Shown in pieces: positions 1 through 5,805 of a DNA stretch of 6,033 bases; the first letter of the stretch is position 1; each line of letters opens with the position of its first letter. Made by a program: the position numbers and the translations under genes. The notes below the pieces were generated by a model that was not told the origin of the DNA, did no database searches, and worked only from the letters and a program-made list of their open reading frames with translations. The stretch covers positions 1 to 6,033 of the forward strand of contig VGAU01000120.1 in assembly GCA_016870675.1 (NCBI GenBank). Reading direction: 5' to 3'. The DNA comes from Actinomycetota bacterium (lineage in GTDB: Bacteria > Actinomycetota > Humimicrobiia > Humimicrobiales > Humimicrobiaceae).

Positions 1-923
1 GCAGTACTATAAAGAGCAGCGCCAATATCACTTATCATAAATACAGAAGCAGGAAACCCGGATGCTGGTGATCTTAGCCACCATGGCCAATTCTCACCCT
101 CCGGGGGTTTGCCAGAACAGTTTGTATTAACGATACACTGTATACTTACTTCCGCCTGCCTTGAACTGTCGCTATTAAATAACTCAAATACTCTTCCTTC
201 CTCGACTTCAGATCTATCTCCGAAACCAATCTCTGCTAGAGATAATAAAAATACTCTATCCTGTACTTCCTCACTTCCGCCGCCGTCAGTAACTGCATTT
301 TTCCCTACAATTAAAGTAGTCTCGAGTATTGCATTAAATTCATCAGCAGTAAATGATTTTAAAAAACCCTCTTTGTCATCATATCCTATATCTTCAAAGT
401 CCGGAAAACCATCATCAGACGGCGGCTTATCTGAATTATTTGTGCCAATCTCCCCATCATCAATATTTTGTGCCGCCCACCAGCTATTTTCGCCTCCACT
501 GCTGTTAAGCCACTGCCTGATATTTGATGTCCTGTATCTTCCGTTACCATATCCCCTTCTTAATTCATTGGCATTTTCAGGTTCTATGGCGTCAAAACCT
601 CTCAAATCAATAATACACGCAGACAGTAGCGTAATATGCTCTATTTCCGGATTAACATAACCTGAATAGTGGCTACTATTATCAATTACCACCCATAATA
701 TAGGATTATAACCTTCATCCTCAACTTGATAGTTTCCAAGCTGTATGTAGTCACCTATTTTTAAAGATTTGCCATGGGTAAGTTCATATGTTTCTGATAT
801 ATCCTCAGAAGCTTCTCTATCTACTTTTTTACTGCATGCGGTAAATAATAATGTAATCAATACTGCTATTACCAGTACTATAGATATCACTTTTATTATT
901 TTATTTTTACCTGATAAAATCAC
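1..923 (-). CDS. Predicted lipoprotein with DUF6273-type domain (3' end outside window)
   Basis: The minus-strand frame is open from base 923 to the window edge, giving 307 visible residues and no stop, so the C-terminus lies outside. Residues 1-30 look like a lipoprotein signal: a basic start (GKNKIIK), a hydrophobic stretch at 12-27, and LLFTAC with Cys30 as the likely lipidated residue. Phe at -3 is a slightly unusual lipobox. A polar linker follows. From about residue 56 there is a run of motifs I associate with DUF6273 domains: IQLGNYQ (60-66), PILWVVID (74-81), RTSNIRQWLN (131-140), FTADEFNAILETTL (191-204), DRVFLLSLAEIG (222-233) and WWLRSP (281-286). Function of the domain is unknown; the protein probably sits on the outer face of the membrane. 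The GTG start is chosen because an in-frame stop lies just upstream (942-944) and no better start precedes the signal peptide. No Shine-Dalgarno is visible, so the start is uncertain. Family call is good; biological role is not known. Confidence 0.8.
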   Translation of the reverse strand, partial: MILSGKNKIIKVISIVLVIAVLITLLFTACSKKVDREASEDISETYELTHGKSLKIGDYIQLGNYQVEDEGYNPILWVVIDNSSHYSGYVNPEIEHITLLSACIIDLRGFDAIEPENANELRRGYGNGRYRTSNIRQWLNSSGGENSWWAAQNIDDGEIGTNNSDKPPSDDGFPDFEDIGYDDKEGFLKSFTADEFNAILETTLIVGKNAVTDGGGSEEVQDRVFLLSLAEIGFGDRSEVEEGRVFELFNSDSSRQAEVSIQCIVNTNCSGKPPEGENWPWWLRSPASGFPASVFMISDIGAALYST

Positions 924-1266
924 ATTTATAATATTTGGATTTTAATGCAATATTTTTAACCGTAAATCTTTTAAATACAAATACTTGTGGTATTCAAGAC
1001 CCTAACTTTATTTCACCACAGTTTAGACAACTTTTTTACCTTTGGGTATTTTTTATCAGCGTTTATTTTAAAACATTAGCATTTGAACAGGAATAGGCAA
1101 ACACTAAAACTTTGTAAAAATAATTCATCTTTATTTTACTATATTTCCATTACAAAAATCATAAATTTTTACTCCAAACAAAAATAAAAATATTGGTCTA
1201 TGGTAATTCATTTCAATCAAAAATACATTTACATCTTTTTTACCAATCTGGACGCCAGTCAGAGCT
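924..1266. other. Intergenic region, 343 bases, no gene supported
   Basis: This AT-rich spacer lies between the aminotransferase stop and the lipoprotein start. All reading frames checked on the minus strand are short; the longest noticed starts with ATG and runs about 21 codons without a ribosome binding site. Small inverted repeats are present: TGTGGT (986-991) with ACCACA (1015-1020) around a 23-base loop, and a 4-bp TACC/GGTA hairpin near 1036-1048 flanked by T runs. A 4-bp CTGG/CCAG hairpin lies just after the aminotransferase stop (about 1248-1258), but on the minus strand it is followed by A residues, so it is not an intrinsic terminator. No tRNA, repeat array or insertion sequence end is seen. 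Confidence 0.7.
939..966 (-). promoter_or_regulatory. Weak promoter candidate for the lipoprotein gene
   Basis: Read on the minus strand, TTTACG (966-961) and TAAAAT (944-939) are separated by 16 bases, resembling a sigma-70-type -35/-10 pair. The predicted transcript would start only about 9-10 bases before the GTG at 923, leaving no room for a normal ribosome binding site, which matches the absence of one. In DNA this AT-rich such matches occur by chance. Confidence 0.2.
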
Positions 1267-2487
1267 TTAAATCCTACTGCAGAATTCTTCTATTCTGTTT
1301 AATCCTTCTTCAATATTATCCATTGATGTCGCATAGCTTATTCTTATGTATTCATCAGCTCCAAAGGCACCTCCTGGAACAACAGCAACATTTGCTTTTT
1401 CTAAAAGCAAATCAGCAAAATCAAAAGAGTTTTTTATTTTACCTCCAAAAAAATTAGATACTTTCGGAAATATATAAAAAGCACCTTCAGGAAGAGCGCA
1501 CTCCATTCCATCTATTGAAGAAATTCTTTTGTAAATATAGTCTCTCCTTTTTTCATATTCCTTCCTCATTACTTCAACAGAATCCTGATTTCCGTTAAGT
1601 GCTTCCAGGGCAGCCCACTGGGCTATGGTACAGGGATTAGATGTTGATTGATCCTGTACTTTGGTCATTTGCTTTATTATCTTGTTATCAGCACTACAGT
1701 AACCGATTCTCCATCCAGTCATTGCATAGGTTTTGGATACAGCATTTACAGTAATGGTTATGGATTTAAGATCGTTACTGAATGATGCCATGCTATGGTG
1801 CTCTGCGCTGCCGTACAAGAACTTCTCATAAACCTCATCTGCAATTATATAAATATTATGCTCAAGGCAGATTTTGCCAATTTCTTCAAGTTCTTCCTTG
1901 GTATAAACTACGCCGGTGGGATTATTAGGGCTGTTTAAGATAAAGAGTTTTACTCTGCTGTTTCCTGTACCTTTTATCCTGGTGTATTTAGAAATAACAT
2001 TATCAAAATGCTCCATATCTATTTTTAAATTCTTTTTAAAATTTACAAATTCGGGAATACCTTCAGAAAGTATAACCTGCTGGCTGTAACTTACCCAGAA
2101 AGGTCTGGGAATTATAACTATATCATCCGGATTAATAAAAACCCTCATAATATCGTCCAGTACATGTTTCGCACCATTCCCAACAAGAATATTGCTAGTT
2201 TCATAATCAATGTTATTGTCTCTTTTAAACTTATTTACAATTGCACTTTTGAGCTCCTTTATACCGGTGCTTGCAGTATATCTTGTCTTATTCTCATCAA
2301 TAGCTTTTTTTCCCGTATCCTTTATATTATCAGGGGTATTGAAATCAGGCTGCCCGATACCAAATCTGATTATTGATTTACCTTCTTGCTTTAATTTAAT
2401 ATCTAATTCATCTGCTTTCTTTTCCAGTACAAATGTTGGGCTTTCCTCAACTTTTAGAATCCTATTAGCAAAATCTTGTGTAAACAT
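1267..2487 (-). CDS. PLP-dependent class I aminotransferase (aspartate aminotransferase AspB-like)
   Basis: A complete 406-residue protein, the usual length for fold-type I bacterial aspartate aminotransferases of the Bacillus/Thermus subgroup. Visible landmarks in order: FGIGQPDFNTP (42-52, substrate-binding loop), YTASTGIKELK (70-80), GNGAKHVLDD (103-112, cofactor phosphate region), PFWVSY (129-134, aromatic residue stacking on the cofactor), NSPNNPTG (185-192), ADEVY (216-220, Asp217 binding the pyridine nitrogen), SKTYAMTGWRIGY (251-263, with Lys252 as the Schiff-base lysine) and IRISYA (381-386, with Arg382 as the carboxylate-binding arginine). All catalytic positions are intact. The family exchanges amino groups between amino acids and 2-oxoglutarate or oxaloacetate in the cytosol; aspartate/glutamate is the most likely pair, but related enzymes act on aromatic substrates or prephenate and the sequence does not decide. 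The start is fixed by an excellent ribosome binding site 5 bases upstream. It may be a single-gene unit or be co-transcribed with the yjbQ-type gene 141 bases upstream. Confidence 0.95.
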   Translation of the reverse strand: MFTQDFANRILKVEESPTFVLEKKADELDIKLKQEGKSIIRFGIGQPDFNTPDNIKDTGKKAIDENKTRYTASTGIKELKSAIVNKFKRDNNIDYETSNILVGNGAKHVLDDIMRVFINPDDIVIIPRPFWVSYSQQVILSEGIPEFVNFKKNLKIDMEHFDNVISKYTRIKGTGNSRVKLFILNSPNNPTGVVYTKEELEEIGKICLEHNIYIIADEVYEKFLYGSAEHHSMASFSNDLKSITITVNAVSKTYAMTGWRIGYCSADNKIIKQMTKVQDQSTSNPCTIAQWAALEALNGNQDSVEVMRKEYEKRRDYIYKRISSIDGMECALPEGAFYIFPKVSNFFGGKIKNSFDFADLLLEKANVAVVPGGAFGADEYIRISYATSMDNIEEGLNRIEEFCSRI

Positions 2488-2491
2488 TGAT

Positions 2492-2499
2492 ACCTCCCC
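2492..2499 (-). promoter_or_regulatory. Strong ribosome binding site of the aminotransferase
   Basis: The minus strand reads GGGGAGGT, with GGAGG ending 5 bases before the ATG at 2487. This near-perfect Shine-Dalgarno fixes the start codon and suggests high translation. Confidence 0.85.
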
Positions 2500-2529
2500 T
2501 ATATATTTTAAATGAATGTTTGATGTAAT

Positions 2530-2558
2530 ATTATATAATCACAATGAGATTAATAAAA
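2530..2558 (-). promoter_or_regulatory. Possible promoter of the aminotransferase gene
   Basis: A perfect -10 hexamer TATAAT lies on the minus strand at 2535-2530. With a 17-base spacer the -35 position would be TTTTAT (2558-2553), a poor match. Transcription would begin near 2523, giving a 35-40 base leader with room for the strong ribosome binding site. The lack of a good -35 lowers confidence. Confidence 0.4.
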
Positions 2559-2568
2559 TGAATTTTAT
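2553..2568. repeat. AT-only inverted repeat at the -35 region of the aminotransferase promoter
   Basis: ATAAAAT (2553-2559) and ATTTTAT (2562-2568) are perfect inverted copies separated by two bases, overlapping the putative -35 site. It could be an operator half-site pair. It consists only of A and T apart from its centre and lacks a following T run, so it is not a convincing terminator for the upstream gene and may be chance. Confidence 0.3.
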
Positions 2569-2628
2569 CCTTTATTTTATTTCAGAAAGATATGATTACT
2601 ACTATTTCTGCGGTAATTTAAACTCCCG

Positions 2629-3045
2629 CTATTCTCCCATAACCTGTATAAAAACCTCACGTGAACGGGGTCTGTTATCATGGTCGATAACGATTATCTG
2701 CTGCCATGTGCCAAGAACCAGTCCACCTTCTGACAGCGGTACACAGATACCCGGACCCATAAAAGTGGCTCGTATGTGCGAGAATCCGTTGTCGTCACCC
2801 CATGTCTGTGAGTGCCGGGTATGTTTACTGGCCGGAATAAATTCTTCCAGCTGCTGACGCATATCTTCAACCAGAGCCGGTTCATATTCTATGGTTGAAA
2901 TAGAAGCAGTTGAGCCAATAGCGAAAACACTTACTAATCCGTTCTTTATACCGGAATGGGAGACAATACTTTTTACCTCGCCGGTAATATTTTTAATATC
3001 CGAAAATCCTTTTGTAGATAGAGTTATTCTTTTGCCATATATCAT
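2629..3045 (-). CDS. yjbQ: YjbQ/UPF0047 family protein (reported secondary thiamine-phosphate synthase family)
   Basis: A complete 138-residue single-domain cytosolic protein, the normal length of the UPF0047/YjbQ family. The family signature is plain: GSTASISTIEYEP (44-56), then HTRHSQTWGDDNGFSH (75-90) with conserved His75, His78 and His90 likely lining the active or metal site, GPGICVP (97-103) and GTWQQI (112-117). Members can carry weak thiamine-phosphate synthase activity, joining the pyrimidine and thiazole phosphates, but the physiological role is not settled; no thiamine genes are seen nearby. The ATG at 3045 is chosen because a strong AGAGGGG lies 7 bases upstream. Base composition is uneven: about 50% GC over 2641-2880, covering the conserved C-terminal half, against about 35% for the N-terminal part and 20-27% in the sampled parts of the neighbouring nucleotidyltransferase pair. 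Conserved Gly, Pro, Trp and His codons explain part of this; acquisition from a GC-richer source is possible. Confidence 0.93.
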   Translation of the reverse strand: MIYGKRITLSTKGFSDIKNITGEVKSIVSHSGIKNGLVSVFAIGSTASISTIEYEPALVEDMRQQLEEFIPASKHTRHSQTWGDDNGFSHIRATFMGPGICVPLSEGGLVLGTWQQIIVIDHDNRPRSREVFIQVMGE

Positions 3046-3052
3046 ATTGTTT

Positions 3053-3059
3053 CCCCTCT
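3053..3059 (-). promoter_or_regulatory. Strong ribosome binding site of the yjbQ-type gene
   Basis: The minus strand reads AGAGGGG, ending 7 bases before the ATG at 3045. It decides the start and contrasts with the absence of any clear site in front of the upstream nucleotidyltransferase pair. Confidence 0.8.
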
Positions 3060-3093
3060 GCTTTAATTACTTTATTTTTTATTTTTTAATTCA

Positions 3094-3117
3094 CTCAGGT
3101 TATTTTTTCTCAAGTTA
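3094..3117. repeat. Imperfect 15-base tandem element upstream of the yjbQ-type gene
   Basis: On the plus strand CTCAGGTTA (3094-3102) and CTCAAGTTA (3109-3117) are near-identical (8 of 9) and separated by exactly six T residues. On the transcribed strand this reads as two TAAC(T/C)TGAG words 15 bases apart. It sits in the 115-base spacer before the gene, where a promoter is expected; a loose TTGAGA (3114-3109) with an AT-rich -10 (ATTAAA at 17 bases spacing) overlaps it. It could be a pair of regulator sites or chance. Confidence 0.3.
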
Positions 3118-3160
3118 ATATACTCTTTCAACATTAAATAAATTCAAATCAAATAAGGAT

Positions 3161-3730
3161 TCATTCTACAATATCTGCTTCCAGTTTAAGTTTTTCAAAC
3201 GAAGGCTCTACATCAAGTTTTTTGGACCAGAAAACTATATAACTAATATCAAGATTACTGTACTGGATTTCAAATACATTTAAAGCGTCATCAAACTGTT
3301 TTTTGCTTCCGCCTAATTGTTTTGACCAATATAATTTTTGAAGTATAGTATCTTCCGGAGTAGAAACATAGATTTCAAAATCAAGAAATTTTACTTTTTG
3401 TTTTCTTGAAAACCTGCTTTTATCATATTCATTATCAGTTAAAATCCAAAAATCAATCTTATCTCCCTGACTTATATCTATTATATTAAATTGATCTTTA
3501 TTAATAATGGCTGCTTCAACAGATTTTTCATTAATATAATAATCATCCTTTGAAAAAGCTTCTGTAATTTTATGAATATCGGTTTTATCGATTGATATTA
3601 TTATATCAATATCATGAGTGGAACGCGGAATTCCTTGAAGGCTTGAAACAATAGAACCACTTAGCATGTACGGAATATTTCTTTCAGATAATATCTGAAC
3701 AACTTTTTCTAATAATCTAAATTGTGACAT
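3161..3730 (-). CDS. Nucleotidyltransferase, AbiEii/MNT-like (putative toxin of a TA-type pair)
   Basis: A complete 189-residue protein with the hallmarks of the DNA polymerase beta-like nucleotidyltransferase fold. It has an N-terminal helix, then YMLSGSIVSSLQGIPRSTHD (21-40) containing the GS motif, and the catalytic DxD in HDIDIII (Asp40 and Asp42). A likely third acidic residue is Asp93 in KIDFWIL. The later stretch STPEDTILQKLYW (123-135) matches the PED..L.KL segment usual in AbiEii-type and related proteins. Such enzymes transfer nucleotides to RNA, protein or small molecules; several are toxins that modify tRNA or are controlled by a partner. The substrate here is unknown. The gene starts inside the preceding small gene (22-base overlap) without a strong ribosome binding site, pointing to translational coupling. 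Sampled stretches of this pair are only about 20-27% GC, well below cimA and the yjbQ-type gene, which hints at horizontal acquisition. Family call is firm; a toxin role is inference. Confidence 0.88.
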   Translation of the reverse strand: MSQFRLLEKVVQILSERNIPYMLSGSIVSSLQGIPRSTHDIDIIISIDKTDIHKITEAFSKDDYYINEKSVEAAIINKDQFNIIDISQGDKIDFWILTDNEYDKSRFSRKQKVKFLDFEIYVSTPEDTILQKLYWSKQLGGSKKQFDDALNVFEIQYSNLDISYIVFWSKKLDVEPSFEKLKLEADIVE

Positions 3731-3921
3731 TTGTTTATTCTTTTTAAGTATAATTTTTTAATTTCTTCCTGAGAAAGATTAGGGAATCTATTTTTAAGCC
3801 CTGTTAAAAAAAGCTGTTTGGTTAACTCATTCAATTCGAAGCATTTTTTTAGCCTTTCTTCTGGAGTTAACCTTCTAATTATTTTAATATATTCACTGTG
3901 GCTATTATTAGTGGATTTCAT
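3709..3921 (-). CDS. Small helical protein paired with the nucleotidyltransferase (putative antitoxin/partner)
   Basis: A 70-residue, charged, apparently all-helical protein with no membrane segment or signal. The core RRLTPEERLKKCFELNEL (16-33), then GLKNRFPNLSQEEIKKLYLK (41-60) and the C-terminal CHNLDY (65-70), resemble the short hypothetical proteins I know to be encoded directly upstream of AbiEii-like nucleotidyltransferases. The motif order LTPEERL, F.L.E, P.LS.EE, then HN..Y is characteristic. Its last codons overlap the nucleotidyltransferase start by 22 bases, so the two are surely co-transcribed and probably made in a fixed ratio. By analogy with two-gene toxin-antitoxin systems it may neutralise or load the enzyme, but no direct evidence for this is in the sequence. 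No Shine-Dalgarno precedes the ATG; a TATGAT (3938-3933) lies so close upstream that a transcript from it would be almost leaderless. Confidence 0.8.
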   Translation of the reverse strand: MKSTNNSHSEYIKIIRRLTPEERLKKCFELNELTKQLFLTGLKNRFPNLSQEEIKKLYLKRINKCHNLDY

Positions 3922-3959
3922 AGGATTATTTTATCATAGAAATAGAAGGAATGAACAAA

Positions 3960-4121
3960 TTAAATCTTTCTTAGGTTTTTTCTGTCACAGTATTTATCGA
4001 ATTTTCCTTTTATTTCTTTTGGAGTGAACCCACTCCAATATTTATATAGTGCTCTATACTTACTGATACTATAGAAATCTTTATAGAGGTAGAAATAAAA
4101 TTGTGATAAATTATGCTTCAT
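3960..4121 (-). CDS. Hypothetical 53-residue small ORF upstream of the nucleotidyltransferase pair
   Basis: The minus strand has an uninterrupted ATG-to-TAA frame of 53 codons. The product is rich in Tyr, Phe and Lys: an N-terminal aromatic segment (LSQFYFYLYKDFY, 5-17), then RALYKYWSGFTPKEIKGKFD (23-42) and a basic tail (YCDRKNLRKI, 44-53). The second half resembles a normal amphipathic, lysine-rich protein more than random AT-rich translation, and its stop lies 38 bases before the 70-residue gene in the same direction. I do not recognise the family. Against it: no ribosome binding site before the ATG at 4121, and a perfect hairpin inside the frame that may be the real feature. The frame stays open for 12 codons upstream of the ATG, so it may also be a remnant of a longer gene. 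Confidence 0.4.
   Translation of the reverse strand: MKHNLSQFYFYLYKDFYSISKYRALYKYWSGFTPKEIKGKFDKYCDRKNLRKI
4019..4038. repeat. Perfect 8-bp hairpin with 4-base loop
   Basis: TTGGAGTG (4019-4026) and CACTCCAA (4031-4038) are exact inverted copies around a four-base loop; six of the eight pairs form a GGAGTG/CACTCC core. It is the strongest hairpin I found in the window. It is followed by ATATTTATAT on the plus strand and by AAGAAATAAAA on the minus strand, so it lacks a clean T run for an intrinsic terminator in either direction. It lies inside the 53-codon small ORF, about 100 bases before the 70-residue gene, where it could be a regulator site, an RNA structure or a weak terminator for cimA read-through. 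Confidence 0.6.
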
Positions 4122-4214
4122 TATTGAATAAGATGAATATCTAAGAACTGTCGAAAATTATGAGCAAGAGTAAGTAAGAAAATTTACGAGAAAACTCTTA
4201 TAAATTTCATAATC
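4122..4214. other. Spacer after cimA without a recognisable terminator
   Basis: The 93 bases following the cimA stop are AT-rich. The only structure seen is AAGAGT (4166-4171) pairing with ACTCTT (4194-4199) around a 22-base interior; it is AT-rich and not followed by T residues on the minus strand. Read-through from cimA towards the small-ORF/nucleotidyltransferase cluster therefore cannot be excluded. Confidence 0.5.
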
Positions 4215-5795
4215 CTATTTATTCTTCTCCACATGCATGAGTCCAAATATAATGCTATCTTCCAGTGCCTGCCAGCTAGCTTCAATTATATTCTCAGATA
4301 CTCCTATAGTTCCCCAGCTCTTCTCGCCATCCGAAGATTCAATTAAAACCCTGACCACTGCTCCGGTACCCTTCTTCTCATTCAGTACCCTAACCTTAAA
4401 GTCCGTAAGGGTGATTTTTGACAGCGCAGGATAGCAGCTTTCAATTGCTTTTCTTAAAGCTCTGTCCAGGGCATTAACCGGACCATTACCCTCTGCAGTT
4501 TCGATAATCCTATTTTCATCAATCAACACCTTCACTGTGGCCTCAGACATCATGCTGCCGTCTTCTTTCTTTTCATTTAATACCCTGAAGCTTTCCAGCT
4601 TAAAAAACTTCTTCTTTACTCCGGTAACTTCCTTAACCAGCAGTTCAAAACTCCCGTCAGCAGCCTCAAACTGATAACCTTTATGTTCCAGATTCTGAAT
4701 CCTGTTTAAAATCTCGCTTACCTTCTTTAAATCATCTTCCAGATTAATTCCGAATTCCTTTGCCTTAAGAATTATGGATTTCTTACCGGAAAGCTCCGAA
4801 ATCAGTATCTCCCTTGTGTTGCCTACTGTCTCAGGATCTACATGTTCGAATGCTTTTGATAATTTGCTTACTCCGCTTACATGCATACCACCTTTATGAG
4901 TAAAAGCATTACGCCCTACAAACGGCTGACTTGGATTTGCAATCTGATTTGCTGTCTCACTTACAAATCTTGAAAGATTGGTTAAATGCTTCAGACTGCC
5001 TTCTTTTAAGCAGTTCTTTTTTAATTTTATCTCCAGATTGGGAATTATCTGGCACAGGTCCGCATTGCCGCATCTCTCGCCATAACCGTTAATTGTACCA
5101 TGGACCATCTTTATTCCCTTTTTTACAGCTATTACAGTATTTGCAACAGCGCATCCGCTGTCATTGTGAAAATGTACCCCCAGGGTTGCTTTAACTCCCC
5201 TATTTACTTTATCGATTATCTCTATAACATCACTAGGAAGCATACCTCCATTGGTATCACATAAACATAAATAATCCGCACCTGCCTCCAGGGCTGCTTT
5301 TAAAGTTTCCAGTGCATACTGCGGATTTTCTTTAAAACCATCAAAAAAATGCTCGGCATCAAAAATTACTTCAGGGAAATATTTCTTCAGATATTCTATA
5401 GAATCAAAAATCATGCTTAAATTATTTTCCAATGTTGTCTCTATAACCTTTTCGGCGTGAAGAGAGGACGATTTACCGACAATGCATACGCTGTCTGCAC
5501 CTGATTGGATTAACTGTTTTATATTATTATCATTTTCTACCTTGATATCCTTATATCTTGTCATTCCAAAGGCAATTATTTTTGAATATTCGAATTTTCT
5601 ACCCTTTAGCTTTTCAAACAATTCCATTTCCTTTGGATTAGATGCAGGGAATCCAACTTCAATATAGTCAATGCCAATATCATCAAATCTTTCTATCATC
5701 TGCAGCTTATCATTGACCGAAAAAGATATATCAGCTCTCTGGGCACCATCCCTCAAGGTAGTATCAAATATGTATATTTTATCTTTATCAATCAT
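4215..5795 (-). CDS. cimA: (R)-citramalate synthase
   Basis: A complete 526-residue protein of the LeuA/NifV/homocitrate synthase superfamily, matching the length of the CimA branch. It condenses pyruvate with acetyl-CoA to (R)-citramalate in the cytosol, the first step of threonine-independent isoleucine synthesis. The HMGL-like TIM barrel (about 5-280) shows DTTLRDGAQ (11-19, metal Asp and catalytic Arg15), EVGFPASNP (46-54), FDAEHFFDGFK (145-155, which I associate with the CimA branch), HFHNDSGCAVANT (208-220, metal ligands His208 and His210) and GTINGYGERCGNADL (233-247). A linker carries NAFTHKGGMHVSGV (296-309), and residues from about 385 form the LeuA-type dimerisation/allosteric domain, usually the end-product (isoleucine) feedback site. 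All key residues are present. The ATG is set by an AAAGGTGA site upstream. leuD lies directly before it, supporting a shared pathway. Close relatives use 2-oxoisovalerate or 2-oxoglutarate instead, so substrate is inferred. Confidence 0.94.
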   Translation of the reverse strand: MIDKDKIYIFDTTLRDGAQRADISFSVNDKLQMIERFDDIGIDYIEVGFPASNPKEMELFEKLKGRKFEYSKIIAFGMTRYKDIKVENDNNIKQLIQSGADSVCIVGKSSSLHAEKVIETTLENNLSMIFDSIEYLKKYFPEVIFDAEHFFDGFKENPQYALETLKAALEAGADYLCLCDTNGGMLPSDVIEIIDKVNRGVKATLGVHFHNDSGCAVANTVIAVKKGIKMVHGTINGYGERCGNADLCQIIPNLEIKLKKNCLKEGSLKHLTNLSRFVSETANQIANPSQPFVGRNAFTHKGGMHVSGVSKLSKAFEHVDPETVGNTREILISELSGKKSIILKAKEFGINLEDDLKKVSEILNRIQNLEHKGYQFEAADGSFELLVKEVTGVKKKFFKLESFRVLNEKKEDGSMMSEATVKVLIDENRIIETAEGNGPVNALDRALRKAIESCYPALSKITLTDFKVRVLNEKKGTGAVVRVLIESSDGEKSWGTIGVSENIIEASWQALEDSIIFGLMHVEKNK

Positions 5796-5805
5796 TTGAA
5801 AGCAT

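Noticed and set aside
42..48. GQPDF in place of GEPDF in the aminotransferase substrate loop as an unusual variant (positions are protein residues)
   Set aside because: Gln at this position is common in related bacterial and archaeal aminotransferases, so it is not noteworthy by itself.
109..660. Plus-strand reading frame of 183 codons
   Set aside because: It is the complement of the lipoprotein gene, whose minus-strand frame contains a signal peptide and recognisable domain motifs. The plus product is a Ser/Pro/Leu-rich shadow without a ribosome binding site.
1030..1052. Small hairpin TACC/GGTA between two T runs as a plus-strand terminator
   Set aside because: The stem is only 4 bp and no plus-strand gene precedes it. 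On the minus strand it is followed by A residues.
1248..1258. CTGG/CCAG hairpin directly after the aminotransferase stop as a terminator
   Set aside because: It has a 4-bp stem with a 3-base loop, and on the transcribed strand it is followed by ATTGG then A residues instead of a T run.
1200..1457. Plus-strand frame of 85 codons across the end of the aminotransferase
   Set aside because: It is antisense to the conserved C-terminus of the aminotransferase and has a low-complexity Gln/Leu/Phe composition.
2164..2515. Two hydrophobic plus-strand frames resembling membrane proteins
   Set aside because: They are antisense to the N-terminal part of the aminotransferase. The hydrophobicity comes from complementing Lys/Glu/Asn codons.
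2610..2640. GCGG/CCGC inverted repeat near the yjbQ stop as a terminator
   Set aside because: It has four pairs around a 12-base loop and no T run on the minus strand, so it is too weak to annotate.
2516..2885. Plus-strand frame at 2516-2857 and a second minus-strand frame at 2694-2885
   Set aside because: Both overlap the well-supported YjbQ family gene in other frames and show no family motifs.
3818..4027. Plus-strand hydrophobic frame of 69 codons
   Set aside because: It lies opposite the 70-residue partner gene and the small ORF, and its Leu/Phe/Ser richness is typical of the complement of an AT-rich Lys-rich gene.
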